From positions 52,161,944 through 52,225,943 of the forward strand of contig CM034532.1 in NCBI GenBank assembly GCA_020002185.1: a stretch of 64,000 nucleotides of DNA, written 5' to 3'. Source of the DNA: Paraescarpia echinospica. Its lineage: Eukaryota; Annelida; Polychaeta; Sabellida; Siboglinidae. A program made the position numbers and the translations under genes. Below the pieces are notes generated by a model. It saw only the letters and a program-made list of their open reading frames with translations. It had not been told where the DNA came from and ran no database searches. The number at the start of each line of letters is the position of its first letter. The stretch's first letter is position 1. Shown here in pieces: positions 21,933 to 34,013 of this stretch.

Positions 21933-22081
21933 TATTATGTTCGTATTTAACACAACATGTGCTTCTGGTTTCAATAGGAAGTGATGACTCTTTATTAGGA
22001 AAACGATCAAATACCATGGTAGCATATCAAGGTATAACCAACCCGTTATAACGGTCTCCAGCTATAGTACAATCTATGACA
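21933..22081 (-). repeat. Gypsy 5' LTR (149 bp)
   Basis: Pairs with 17348-17496. The element lies on the minus strand, so this is the 5' LTR carrying the promoter. Seven substitutions and no indels between the LTRs indicate a moderately young insertion. Confidence 0.9.
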
Positions 22082-24230
22082 CACAGTTTCTACCCCAAAA
22101 TTACTCTACCCAAAAGGTTCTCTAATTCTAAGGGTACATTAATAGATATCTTTTTCTGCAAACTTTCCAATACTACTATGAATACTATATCAGACATTTT
22201 GATTAAAAAAATTCAAATCATCAGCCTTAGTTTACATGCCTAATTGCTGAAAGAAGTCTCCAAGAATCACCTACAAAATTTATTTAAAAAAAAGAAAAAA
22301 CAAAAACCAAATGCCTTAAATAACCTACTATACGAATTAACAAGTAACAATATTGCTGGAAAACTAGACTAATCCCATAACACCAACCCAAATACAAACA
22401 CAAACATTATGTGTGATACCATTGAAAAAATATATAAAAACATTTTCCAAGTAAATTTTTTTAATTCAACAAACATCGCCACAAAAAAATCAAACTGGGT
22501 TACACAAGGCACTATTAAATGTATAAAACATAGAGATAAATTGTACAAGAAATTACGCACGCTTATACCTAGTTCACACGACTACACACTACTAAAAACG
22601 GAACTACATAATATTAATGTTGTACTTAAGCGAACAATTAGATATGCTAAATTAAGTTATTACGCCTCTTGCTTTATTGGACACAAAAGAAATATAAAAA
22701 GACTATAACTGTAAATGATATACGAAATAAAACGGAAAAAAAAAAATCATTCCCAGAATATTTTACTGTGGAAGAACAGACAAGCTTATTATCGCAAAAA
22801 AATTTAATGTATTCTTTACAAACATTGGACCGGAACTTGTCAAAAAATACATAACCCAGACAACAAAACATTTCAAGATTACCTGCAATTCAAACACGGT
22901 GTACAATGTTCCTTTCAAAAAGTGAACCAACAAGACATAGAAACTGTCATTAATCACCTTCAGCAGAAATCCAGTTGTGGTGATGATGGTATATCAACAA
23001 AAGCATTGAAACAATTAAAGACATATTTACTTGAATGACTCGAAATCATAATAAACCAGTCTTTAGAAACAGGAACCTTTCTTGATATCTTGAAAACAGC
23101 CAAAGTAATTCCCATAGTCAAAAAGGAAAACAAAAGGTTATTCACAAATTATCAACAAATTTCAGTACTTTCAGCAATCTCTAGTGTTTGAAAGAATAAT
23201 CTATAACCAGCTATATTCCTTCTTTCAAAATCACAAACTATTCTATAAAGTCAATATGGTTTTAGACAGGGACATTCTACGGAGTTAGCAGCACTCAAAC
23301 TTATTGACAAAATCATCTGCGAAATGGATAAAGGAGAAATTCCCATAACAATATTTCTAGACTTATCAAAAGCCTTTGATACACTAGATTATGACATCTT
23401 ATTAAAACAATTATCATACTATGGAATTAATGGAAATGGAAACACAATCTACACAGTTATTTAAAACTGGAACAAAACAATATGTCAAATTTGAAGGCAC
23501 TAAATCTGATATGCTTCCGATTACCACAGGAGTGCCTCAAGGATCCATTCTAGGTCCTCTCTTATTTCTGATTTACTTTAATGACATTACAAACGCTAGC
23601 ACAGTGTTTAAACTACTGCTATATGCAGATGATTCAGTATTAACAAGTACATTGGGAACCATTAATATACATGGCAATTTCCAAGAAATCAATATTGAGT
23701 TAGACAAAATAAATGCGTGATTAATAGTTAACAAACTGTCATTAAACATAACAAAATCTAAATACATGTTAGTCCATTCTCCACAAAAGAAAATCCCAAG
23801 ATTATTCTTAAAGATAGACAACACACCAGTTGAATGCGTAGATAATTTCAATTTCCTAGGTTTAACTATAAACAAACATCTTAGGTGGAACAGCCATATC
23901 GATATAATAGCTTCCAAAATATCACGTACAATAGGAATTATAAATAAGTTGAGATGGTTCATTCCTCAATATGTATTATTAAAACTATACAATTCACTAA
24001 TTCTCCCCCACATCAATTACTGTATACTTGTATGGGGATCTCAACTCAACAGAATAACAGAACTACAACAAAGAGCAATACGAATGATTACAAACAGTAA
24101 ATATAACGCACATACTGACCCTTTGTTCAAAAGTCTAAAATTTGAAGACATCTTTAAGTTACAACAATTAAAAAATGTGATCACAAATATGTAAATAGAA
24201 ACCTTCCTGAATATACACAAAATATCACAA
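22082..24230 (+). mobile_element. LINE B, main fragment (endonuclease end and RT)
   Basis: It starts with FYPKITLPKRFSNSKGTLID (end of endonuclease). RT blocks follow: LSKAFDTLDYDILLKQL (23350), TTGVPQGSILGPLLFLIY (23525), catalytic YADDS (23620), INKHLRWNSHID and LILPHINYCILVWGS, ending with QQRAIRMITNSKYNAHT. Many frameshifts and stops make it inactive. Together with 17300-17347 it was split by the Gypsy insertion. The clade is CR1/Jockey group; I cannot place it more finely. Confidence 0.85.
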
Positions 24231-24650
24231 TATAATAATAATAATTTTATTTATAAAGCGCCGTATATCCGGAATATAATTCTGCTCAGAGGCGCATAAA
24301 AATACAACATTGTTAAAATATAAATATACAATTGTTTGAGCTTACATGATAAATATATTACATAAGATACGTAAAATATTATGTAAAAAATGTAAGGCTT
24401 CTAAAACTCGTAATGTATAAGCCTAACTTATCCATAATAAATTAATAGTAAAGTAAACTAATAAATTAATAATAAAATAGGATAAGTCAATAATTAATAA
24501 TAAAATAAGATAATAAATTAATATTGAAAAAAAACCTATAATTATGACTAAGATAAATGCAATATGGTACATACTATTTTTTTGAAAGAACACATTGTGA
24601 GTATACAGTCCATACACTGGATACACGTCTATGCCAGAATTGGTGAAAAA
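24231..24650. repeat. AT-rich stretch with antisense LINE/SINE-type tail
   Basis: TAATAATAATAATTTTATTTATAAAGCGCC near 24234 is the inverse of the GCGC-TTTATAA..(ATT)n 3' ends typical of CR1-like LINEs and their SINEs. AATAAATTAATA low-complexity sequence follows to about 24560. Confidence 0.5.
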
Positions 24651-27600
24651 TAAATGTGAATTCTTATGATGTACGTTGTGAGTTTCCTGGCTCTGAATAT
24701 CGCAAGCCTACACGGCTTCAACCTGCACGGTCAACGCCCAATTGCCTTCTATTGTGTTTGTGCGGCCACTGACTTCAACAACCATTGTCGTCCGGAAACC
24801 TGCAGCGTACTGGTTACAATGACTGCAGTGCCAAGCAGGCCCAGACCAAAACATACAGCAATGCAGAACTGTGGTCTATGAAACGTGGAAGATCTACTGT
24901 CGAATCTATTGTTTTTACTACTCTTAAAGATTTGGGCATCTTGCATTTGCGCAGTCGTCGGGGTGGTCATCACATCAAACGCACAGGGCAGGACCCGAAT
25001 CAACGCATTGATGATTCTGACTTAGCTTCTTGTTTATTAACTTTTCAAGCAGTCACGGGCAATCGTCCCCGTTCAAAGAGACATAAACAGACCGGATCAA
25101 ACGCTGTCAACCTGGTGCCCTGCAAGAGTCGAACTGAAGAGAACATTGTTGAGTCTATTTAAAGTGGCACCAGCAACAACGGCGTCAGCAGTGGCAGCGG
25201 CGATAGCAGCAACAGCAGTGGCACCAGCGACGACAACAGTGACAGTGGCGACAACAGTGACAGCGGCGACAGCAGTGGCACCAGCGGTGGCAGCGGTGGC
25301 AGCAGTGACAGCAGTGGCACCAGCGGCGACAGCAATGGCACCAGCGGCGACAGCAGTGATAGCGGCAACAGCATTGACAGCGGCGGCAGCAGTGGCACCA
25401 ACGGCGGCAGCAATGACAGCAGTGGCACCAGCGGTGACAGCAGTGGCACCAGCGGCGACAGCACTGGCACCAGCGGCGACAGCAGTGATAGCAGTGGCCC
25501 CAGCGGCAACAGCAGTTGCACCAGCGGCGGCAGCAGTGGTACCAGCGGCGACAGCAGTGGCACCAGCGGCGACAGCAGTGACAGCGGCGACAGCAGTAGC
25601 ACCAGCGGAACCAGCGGCACCAGCGGCAGCAGCGGCAGCACCGGCAGCAGCGGCAGCAGCTGCACCAGCGGCCCCAGCAGCCCAAGCGGCACCAGCGGCA
25701 CCAGACACACGTCAACACAAAAACAGAACTGATGAAAATGTGACTCCTACCCTGCCAACGAAGCATCCACGTATGGTGTTAATGAATGCGCAAAGTGTCA
25801 GAAACAAAACACTTTTGATAAACGAATATGTTCTCGGCGACGAAATTGATGTTCTGGCGATCACTGAGACGTGGTTGAAGCGAGATGGTGATTCTGCTAT
25901 AATCACCGAGCTTGCTCCCGATGGCTACAGATTCGTCAATGTGCCGAGGCAGCGCGGCAGAGGTGGAGGGGTCGGTCTACTCCACCGAGATGTCTACTCG
26001 TGCAAGCTACTCGCAATACCACGTTTCAAACATATGGAACTGCTGCGTGCTCGCCTCACAGGAAACAGCGTGCGGCCTTTCGATGTGTACGTTCTGTACC
26101 ACCCACCGGCAGCAAGCAAGAACTCTGGCACAACCTCAGATTTCATTGATGAACTAGAAATATTGCTCAGTGACATTACCCTCTCCGTTGTGCCAGCACT
26201 CATTGTTGGCGACTTCAACATACACTTTGACGATCCAATAAAAGCTATCAAACTGGTAGATATGTTGGACACATTTGAACTAATTCAACATGTTAGGGCT
26301 CCGACACACAAGCACGGTCACATTCTGGACCTAGTGATTAGTCGCGCTGTGGACCAGTCAGTGACGGTCAAGCCTATGTCAATAGCCGATCATCACTGTA
26401 TTGACTGTGTGCTGGCGGTGAGCAAGCCATTAACTCTCCCCACTGCCATCCTTGTACGTGACTTCCGCCACTTCCAAATTGGTCTTTTTCAGGAAGATAT
26501 CGCCTACCAGTGCGAACAAATTCTACATAGACACCCAGAAAGCACGCCAGACATGGTTAACATCTACGATACAGTATTGCGTACGGTCTTGGACAGACAC
26601 GCTCCAATCAAGAACAGAGTGAGGAGAGGGACTAAGCCATGTCCATGGTACAACAGAAAGGTGAAGGAGGCTAGAGAGAAGAGACGCTAGTGTGAACATC
26701 GTTGGAGGACGACCAAACTCGAAGTTCACCGGCAGCTCTATGTCGAAGCCCGCAATGTTTCGACAGTTTGCATAGCTATGGCTAAGAGTAACTACTATCA
26801 AGGCTCTCTGCAGAGAGCTGACAACAAATCGATGTTCCGGTTCGTGAGGTCCCTCGGGGCTGAACAGAAGAACATTTATCCGGACTTTGAATCCACTGAT
26901 GATGGTTGCAGTAAGTTTGCGCAACACTTCACTAACAAAGTGCAACAGATTCGGACAGAGTTACAAACGATGTACCGCTCAAACTCACCAGTGAGAGAGA
27001 AGGCATGTTTCAATGAACCTCTCGTTTTGCTCGTGCCAACATCGGAAGAGGAGATACACAAGATTGTGTCTGGATTAACAAAGAGCTGTCAACTTGATCC
27101 TCTGCCAGGCAAACAAATTCAGCAGTGCCTGTCATCATTGGTACCAGTTATTACCGCTATTACCAACAAGTCATTTGAAGAAGGAACAGTGCCAGCATCC
27201 TTAAAGGAGGCTCGTGTTCGTCCACTATTGAAGAAGCCATCTCTGGACCGTGACGTGCTACACAACTACAGACCTGTCAGCAGTCTGTCTCATCTGTCCA
27301 AGGTTATTGAGAAGATAGTAGCACAGCGATTGTCTGATCATCTTGACTCACAAGATATGAATGAACATTTCCAGTCGGCATACAAAAAGCTTCACTCTAC
27401 AGAAATCGCATTGTTGAAAGTCTGCAGTGATGTCCGGGTGGCCTTGGATCGCAAAGAAGGCACTCTGCTCGTGTTTCTTGACCTGAGTTCAGCTTTTGAC
27501 ACGATTGACCACACTGGTATTCAAGGTTACGCCCTCCAGTGGATGGAATCATATCTGCAAGACCGCAAGCAGCGTGTTGTAATTGGCCAGAGTGCATCTG

Positions 27601-27732
27601 AACATCACATTCTTAAAACAGGAGTGCCGCAGCCTGTACTGTTCTCTCTGTATGTCCAACCAGTCGGCAATGTCATCAGAAGGCTTGGTGTAACGTTTCA
27701 TCATTATGCTGATGACCTACAGCTGATGCGTG
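24651..27732 (+). mobile_element. CR1-like LINE C, 5' part (N-terminus, endonuclease, first half of RT)
   Basis: It begins with ALNIASLHGFNLHGQ and an Arg-rich segment (HLRSRRGGHHIKR, 24945-24985), then an Ala-rich repeat (25160-25715) and an APE-type endonuclease. Endonuclease motifs are MNAQSVRNKT, ITETWL, GGGVGLL, VGDFNIHF and GHILDLVIS with IADHH near the end. A stop at 26688 separates it from RT (413-codon frame from 26778): LDPLPG, NYRPVSSLSHLSKVIEK, QSAYKKLHSTE, LDLSSAFDTIDH and catalytic YADDLQ near 27712. The RTE-like LINE cuts it after this site; the rest is at 31022-32150. A short deletion removes the usual PQGSVLGP motif (here VPQPVLFSLY). Confidence 0.9.
25160..25715 (+). repeat. 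Coding minisatellite in LINE C, Ala/Pro/Val/Thr-rich
   Basis: Units of 21-33 bp built on GGCACCAGCGGCGACAGCAG keep a multiple-of-three period. In the endonuclease frame they read as APAATAV-type repeats for about 180 residues. All six frames are open, a composition effect. The repeat lies in the linker between the basic N-terminus and the endonuclease. Confidence 0.9.
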
Positions 27733-30700
27733 CCTTACCTTACCTTACCTATCCTCTTCGGGCCTTGTGGCCCATAAGGCTGCTGTGCGACTCCGCCACC
27801 TCGCCCTGTCAACGGCTATGTGTCTGGCTTTGCTCCAAGTTGCCCAGCCCAGTTGCTTCCGTTCTTTTTCCACTGTGGTTCTCCACGTTGTTTTTGGTCG
27901 ACCAACTTTTCTTGTTCCTTCCGGCGTCCATGTCAGTGCTGTCAGGCAGTGGTTTTGGTCCTTCTTTCTCAGCACATGCCCGATCCAATTCCACCTTCTT
28001 CTCTGTACTTCTGTGCTGATCTTCTCTTCTGCTGTTATGTTCTCAATGTCTTTGTTCGAAATTATTACTGGCCATCTAATTTTTAAAATTCTTCTGAGAC
28101 AGTTGAAATGGAAAATGTCAAGTTTTTTGTTGTCGCATTTGTTTACTTTCCATGTTTCACATCCATACAGTAACACTGATTTGACCAGAGTATTGTATAA
28201 TCTGAGTTTAGTTTTTAATGTGTACACATTTGAGTTCCATATCTGCTTGAGTTTCATGAATGATGTCCTTGCTTTTCGTATTCTGTTGTTAATATCGTCA
28301 TCCCCTCCTCCTTGCTTGCTGACGTTTGCGCCCAGGTATGTATATTTCTCTACTTCATTCAGTTGTTGATCATCAATCTGTATTCTGTTGTTGCATTTGC
28401 TGTTGATCCTCAGTACTTCAGTTTTCTTTTTATTGATTTTTAGGCCAGTTTTTGATGCGAATGCATTCATTTTTGTTGCCTTTGTTTGCATATGTCTGTA
28501 ACTTGATGACATAAGCGCAATGTCATCTGCGAAGTCCAAGTCTTCAAGTTTTGACATGAATCTCCATCTTATCCCTGTGTTGTTTTCTTCAGTTGTTTTC
28601 CTCATTATCCAGTCGATTACCATCAAGAAAAGAAATCCGGACATTACGTCTCCTTGCTTAACTCCAGTTTTTACCTTGAACCACTCAGATTGTTCACCTT
28701 CATCTAACACTGCACATTCACTGTCCTCGTACAAAATCTGGACCATTCTGATTATCTTGTATGGGATTCCATAGCTCGCCATGATTTCCCAAAGGCTCTC
28801 TTGGTGTACAGAGTCAAATGCCTTTTCGAAGTCTACAAAAGTTACATATAGCGTTGCTTGCCATTCCACTACCTGTTCTATTATGTTTCGAAGGATGAAT
28901 ATCTGCTCAACTGTGCTTCGTCCTCTTCTGAAACCTGCTTGTTCATCTCTCAACTTGTTGTCAACTCCATCTCTTATTCTGTCTATTATCACTCTTCCGA
29001 ACACTTTACTGGGGACAGATGTTAGAGTAATACCTCTCCAGTTTCCGCACTCTGTAAGGTTACCTTTCTTTGGTATTTTAACAATCAGTCCTTGTTTCCA
29101 CGTCTTTGGTACTTTTTCTTGTTCCCAAATTGTTTTGAATAAGCTTAGAAGCCAATTCTCTGTTGTCGCCATGTCTGCTTTCAACAATTCTGCTGTAATG
29201 TCATCTTTACCTGCAGCTTTCCCATTCTTTAGCTTCCTCAGTGCTGATCTAATCTCTGTTTTTGTTATAGAGTCTGTGCTGATTTCATCTATGATTGAGT
29301 CTAATTCAATATCTATAACGGGGTCATCGGGCATAGGTCTATTAAGGACTTCTTCAAAATGCTCCTTCCATCTTGTCCGCTTGGCTGGTCCTTCAGTTAT
29401 TAGGTTTCCAGATTTGTCTTTTACTGCATTCGCTGTTTTGTGTTTGTCGTTACTAAGTGTCTTTGTGATGTTGTAGACTTCTTTCATCCTTCCATTCCCG
29501 GCTGCTTTCTCTGCTTCTGCAGCCAGGTTGTCTACCCACTTTCTTTTATCTTGTCTCATGTTTTTCTTTACGTCTTTGTCTTTTTGTTGATACTTATCCT
29601 TGTAGCTCTGCTTTATCCTTTCTGACTTTGCTTGTTCCATGTTGTTCTTTAGTCGTTTCCTGTCTTCTACCAGTTCCCATGACCCTTTGCTGATCCATGG
29701 TTTTTGTCCTCTCTTTTTGTAACCCAGTACTTCTTTGGCTGTTTCTTTGTAGGCCACCTCGAATTCTTGCCATTTTCTCTCAACAATGTCATTATCTGTC
29801 TCGTCGTAGTCCTGTAGTACATCATATCTGTTCCGTAGCTTCAATGAGAATTGCATTTTTATGGTTGGTTGTTGCAGCTTGATTGTGTCGAATTTCTTTC
29901 TGTTCTCACTGGTCTTTTGCTTCCTCTTTAGCTTCAGCCTGATCTTCGAGCGCACTAATTGATGGTCACTCGCAATGTCTGCCCCCCTCATCACTCTGGT
30001 GTCCATAACTGATGTTCTGTGCTGCCTGCTCACTAGCACATGGTCAATTTGGTTTTTGGTTCGCCCTCCTGGAGATGTCCATGTCTGCTTATGGATGCGT
30101 CGGTGTGGAAATATGGTTCCTGTTACCACAAGGTTGTTTAATCCACAGAAGTCAACTAGTCTTTCTCCATTTTCGTTTCTATCACCAATTCCATGGCTTC
30201 CCATTATGTCTTCATAGCCCTCATTTTCTTCTCCAACTTTGGCATTTAGGTCCCCCATTACTATGAGCATGTCATGTTTATGTACACTGCCCACAACTGA
30301 CTGCAACTGTTCATAGAACTGGTCTTTCTCTTCGTCACTTGTTTCATTTGTTGGTGCATATGTTTGTATGATTGATAGTTTAACATATCTTGAAAAGAAT
30401 CTAGCATAAATAATTCTATCACTGATAGGTTTCCACTCTAGTAATGCTTGCTCTGCTTTCTTTCTCATCATTATTGCCACTCCATGTCTGTGTAGGTTGT
30501 CTTCTCTCCCAGAGAAAATAACACTCTCTCCAGTGTTTAACTTGACTTTCCCGTGTCCTGTCCATCTGCATTCGCTAATGCCCATGACATCGATTCTGTA
30601 TTTATCCATTTCTTTTGCAAGTTGTGCTGATTTACCTATTGAATATAACGTTCTCACATTCCAACATCCTATATTTACAGTTTCCTTTGGTCTGGTCAGC

Positions 30701-31021
30701 GACGCTATCGACTGCCGAACGTCCGATTGGCTTTGATCCGGAAATGTCATACTTTCCATGTATCTGATGTCCTCAGGTATATGGAGCGTCGCCTCTTCAT
30801 AACCGTTTCCAGCATGTGCTGGCAAAGTCACACGTTTAGTTTCCGTAACAATTATTGAACTGGGGGGGTTGTTGGCCCTCCGCAGTAGGTTTAATTTTGG
30901 GGTTTTCCTTCCCCTAGTCAGAGCCTCGTTTGCCCACAACCGCAAGGTAGTGGTTTCCCAGGGGGAACCACAAGGAGGTGAGGTTGACCTGGGTGTTCTA
31001 CGGTTTACCGGCAGGTTACTA
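27733..31021 (-). mobile_element. RTE-like LINE, nearly full length, inside LINE C
   Basis: It is 3,289 bp long with TGATGCGTG duplicated at 27724-27732 and 31022-31030. The 3' end, at the left, carries a short (TAAGG)n tail, as is usual for RTE elements. The interrupted host LINE frame YADDLQLMRA continues with FAHNPT on the far side. It holds one long open frame without internal stops. Confidence 0.92.
27745..30759 (-). CDS. RTE-like LINE polyprotein: AP endonuclease and reverse transcriptase
   Basis: About 1,004 codons from the Met at 30759; the frame is also open upstream to 31041 but has no earlier Met inside the element. The endonuclease comes first: IGCWNVRTL, ISECRWTGHGK, YAPTNE, VMGDLNAKVG and SDHQLVRSKI. 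A basic linker follows. RT motifs are LRKLKNGKAAGKDDI, GNWRGITL, QAGFRRGRSTVEQI, FVDFEKAFDSVH, TGVKQGDVMSGFLF and DFADDIAL. The C-terminus has RRWNWIGHVLRK and KVGRPKTTW, a region shared by RTE-group LINEs. No frameshift is visible, so it may be a recent, possibly competent copy. It lies antisense to TPMT. Confidence 0.92.
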   Translation of the reverse strand: MESMTFPDQSQSDVRQSIASLTRPKETVNIGCWNVRTLYSIGKSAQLAKEMDKYRIDVMGISECRWTGHGKVKLNTGESVIFSGREDNLHRHGVAIMMRKKAEQALLEWKPISDRIIYARFFSRYVKLSIIQTYAPTNETSDEEKDQFYEQLQSVVGSVHKHDMLIVMGDLNAKVGEENEGYEDIMGSHGIGDRNENGERLVDFCGLNNLVVTGTIFPHRRIHKQTWTSPGGRTKNQIDHVLVSRQHRTSVMDTRVMRGADIASDHQLVRSKIRLKLKRKQKTSENRKKFDTIKLQQPTIKMQFSLKLRNRYDVLQDYDETDNDIVERKWQEFEVAYKETAKEVLGYKKRGQKPWISKGSWELVEDRKRLKNNMEQAKSERIKQSYKDKYQQKDKDVKKNMRQDKRKWVDNLAAEAEKAAGNGRMKEVYNITKTLSNDKHKTANAVKDKSGNLITEGPAKRTRWKEHFEEVLNRPMPDDPVIDIELDSIIDEISTDSITKTEIRSALRKLKNGKAAGKDDITAELLKADMATTENWLLSLFKTIWEQEKVPKTWKQGLIVKIPKKGNLTECGNWRGITLTSVPSKVFGRVIIDRIRDGVDNKLRDEQAGFRRGRSTVEQIFILRNIIEQVVEWQATLYVTFVDFEKAFDSVHQESLWEIMASYGIPYKIIRMVQILYEDSECAVLDEGEQSEWFKVKTGVKQGDVMSGFLFLMVIDWIMRKTTEENNTGIRWRFMSKLEDLDFADDIALMSSSYRHMQTKATKMNAFASKTGLKINKKKTEVLRINSKCNNRIQIDDQQLNEVEKYTYLGANVSKQGGGDDDINNRIRKARTSFMKLKQIWNSNVYTLKTKLRLYNTLVKSVLLYGCETWKVNKCDNKKLDIFHFNCLRRILKIRWPVIISNKDIENITAEEKISTEVQRRRWNWIGHVLRKKDQNHCLTALTWTPEGTRKVGRPKTTWRTTVEKERKQLGWATWSKARHIAVDRARWRSRTAALWATRPEEDR

Positions 31022-32150
31022 TGATGCGTGCGTTTGCGCATAATCCTACGGCATTACTCGAGGCCCTACGGCGTCTTGAAGCCTGCGTGGTGGAGATTCG
31101 GGAGTGGCTGACCTCTAATTACCTCAAACTGAACGACCAGAAAACCGTGTTCCTTCCGATTGTCCCAGTTTCTGCATGTTGGTGGTTCTCTCATCCGAGC
31201 TGTGCATCAGATTAAAGACCTTAGTGCCGTCTTAGACTGTCATATGGACATGTCTGCCAACACATCAGCGATTATCCGGACCTGCTATTTCCACCTACAT
31301 CACATCAGCCAAATCAACAAGTTCCTGCCAAGACAGACGAGGGAGAGAGTAGTCAACGTATTAGTGACATCAAGGCTCGACTACTGCAACTTCCTCCTGT
31401 ACGGCACCATGGACAAGAACTTTGTACGGTTACAGCGTGTCCAAAACTCTGCAGCCAGAATGATCGTGCGAGTGCCCAAATACGCAAGCATCACGCTAGT
31501 GCTCCAAGACCTACTTTGGCTGCCGGTACGAGAACGCGTTCGTTTCAAGGTCCTGGTATTCGTGCACAGAGCTGTCAACAAGTGTGGGCCCGTGTACCGG
31601 AGCGAGTTTGTCTGCCTCTACGTGCCCAACAGGTCCCTTCGGTCAGCGGGAAATCGTCAACTTGCGAGACCGCGAACAAGATGCAAAGTCGGAGACGCGA
31701 GTTTTATGGCAGCAGCTCCGGACCTCTGGAACGATTTACCAACATAAATGCGTGAACTAAACAGTGAAGCAGCTTTTAAAAGCGCATTAAAAACACTCTA
31801 TTTTAATCGATATTTTAACTCCAGCAGCCGCAGCAGTCCCGGATCTGCGGAGTGGTCTACTTGTTTTCAATGCATGCAATGAACACTGAGACTTTTAAGA
31901 GCACTTTTAAACACTCTCTTTTAATCAATTTTAATTGCTATTGTGACTTTTAGACTTGGTATTAAGCTTTTATCAATTATCTTTTGTTTATATGACATGA
32001 TAATACTAATATTTAAAGATACTTTTTTAATATCATTTTTTTATTTAATTGATTACTTTTTGGATTTATTACTATTTTACATGTAAAGCGCCTTGAATAG
32101 TTTCTAACTAGAGTTGGCGCTATATAAGTATATTTATTTATTTATTTTAC
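31022..32150 (+). mobile_element. CR1-like LINE C, 3' part
   Basis: It resumes the RT directly after the duplicated TGATGCGTG. The codons read EIREWLTSNYLKLNDQKT, a frameshift near 31165, then VTSRLDYCNFLLYG, LQRVQNSAARMI and LLWLPVRERVRFKVLVF, ending in APDLWNDLPT with stop at 31745. The 3' UTR ends with AAAGCGCCTTGAATAG, GGCGCTATATAAGTA and a (TATT)n tail, the CR1/L2-type end probably recognised by the element's own RT. Confidence 0.9.
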
Positions 32151-34013
32151 TACAAGAAGTCGATAAATGCGGCTTTAAAAAGATATGTTTTCAAATGTGA
32201 CTTAAAAAGTTCAAGAGAATCTATCAGGCGCAGACAGTCCGGCAGATCATTTCACAGACGCAGTGCCGTCATTGAAAAACCACGCCGACCATATCGTTCT
32301 AAAATGTCATCGATGTATACGGGCGCGAGGTCGTGCATCGCTCGGAAAGTCAACACCAGTATTTTGTATATTACACGCCATCGAATGGGCAACCAGTGTA
32401 GTGCGATCAACACAGGCATGATGTGGAGGTGATCTCGGCGTCGTTGCTGCGTTACTACACACGACGCTGAATTTTGCACCCGTTACAATTTTTGTAGCAA
32501 TCGCTCGTTGATGCCAAACAACACCGCATTACCGTAGTCCAGCTTTGAGGTCACCAGAGCATGAACGATGATTTTACATGCATCAGCGGTCAAGCAATGT
32601 CGTATCTTGGCGATGTTGTGCAGCTGGAAATATGCCGCCTGGCACGTACGAGCAACTTGCACCGACATATCCAGCCCACTGTCCAAGGAAACGCTGATGT
32701 CTCGTACAGTCGGCTGAGGCGTTATGTCACGCCCACACACGTCGACTCTCGTAATCGCAGGAGGCGCTTTGGTGTTAGGTGCGTAGAAGACAATTGTTTC
32801 GGTCTTTGCCTCATTTAATAACAGTTGATGGTTCGCCATCCAACGTTTGATTTCGATGGTGCATTGTTCGATACGACGGGTAGCATTGTCTGCGTCACAG
32901 GGCTGATCACGTGGGAAATCGACATAGAGTTGAGTGTCATCGGCGTACATGTGGTATTTCAAGCGGTGTTTAGTGAATATGGCAGTGATTGGCATACATA
33001 ATATTGTGAACAGTAAGGGACCAAGAACCGATCCCTGAGGCACACCATAGCTCAACCGTTGCCGGCGAGAAATGGCATCGCCGATTTTTATATCCAGTGT
33101 TCTGTCCGACAAGTAAGATGCCACCCACGCCAGCGCCGAATCACGGATGCCGATGGATTTCATTTGCCCGAGTAGTATAGCATGGTCCACAGTGTCGAAA
33201 GCAGCAGTAAGATCAAGAAGGATGAGTATTATTCCTTTTCGACAGTCGAGTACCTGCATGATGTCGTCGTGAATACGCACGAATGCTGTTTCGGTGCTGT
33301 GGTGCGGACGATACGCGCTTTGGAACGGGTCAAGCAGTTTGTTTCCGTCAATGTAGCGGCGAAGGTCAGCTTCGACATGCCTCTCCAACAACTTTGACAC
33401 AAAGCTGAGATTGGATATAGGGCGGTAGTTTGTAATGTCATTTGCATCAAGACCAGTCTTCTTAAACAGTGGCGTGACCAGCGCATGTTTCATTTCAGAT
33501 GGTACCGTCGCAGATTCCAATGACAGATTGATGATACTCGCCATAATTGGTGCGATTATATCGATGTTTGTCTTCAACAGTGCTGTCGGCCAAGGGTTGA
33601 GAGAGCAAGATTTGCAAGGGCATTTGTTCATGAGTCGAACGATAGCTGTGGCTGTTGTCGGTGTAAATGCTGACAGAGTACAACAGTAGTGGTGATTGCT
33701 GTCGATTGGTAGTAACGGTGGTGGCGCGTCACGGTGATTCAGTGTATGGCGGATCTTCGTAATCTTCTCGAAGAAATATACAAGAAAACGTTCCGCCAAA
33801 TCCTCATGCGAGCCGTTGCATTCGGGAAGCATTGGTAGTTGTTTGCGTCCGGTGATGTAATTCATAACACGGTACACAGCTTTCGTGTCACGGACAGACT
33901 CTTGTATTTTCCGACAGTAAAACGCGGACTTTGCCATCATCAGTTGTTTTCTGTAAAGGTCTCGCATAGTTGTAAAAATGAGAGCGAGGCTGGTGGCGCG
34001 AACAGGAAAATTT
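32151..34013 (-). mobile_element. CR1-like LINE D, 3' part (reverse transcriptase)
   Basis: A 494-codon frame (33967-32483) then a further frame to 32252. Motifs in order on the minus strand are MRDLYRKQLMMAKSAFYC, CKSCSLNPWPTALLK, NYRPISNLSFVSKLLE, QSAYRPHHSTETAF, LDLTAAFDTVDH, YGVPQGSVLGPLLF, MYADDTQLY, VTSKLDYGNAVLFG, then ALHWLPIRWRVIYKILV and SLELFKSHLKTYLFKAAF at the far end. Its 3' end meets the 3' end of LINE C head-on at 32150. The 5' half continues at 38043 beyond an inserted LINE, in frame. Confidence 0.92.

Noticed and set aside
25097..25766. Minus-strand Ala/Leu/Cys-rich frames of about 180-200 codons
   Set aside because: All six frames are open because of the GGCACCAGCGGC repeat; only the + frame joined to the endonuclease has any support.
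28781..29476. 231-codon + strand frame over the RTE-like LINE
   Set aside because: It is antisense to the conserved endonuclease-RT frame and has no domain.
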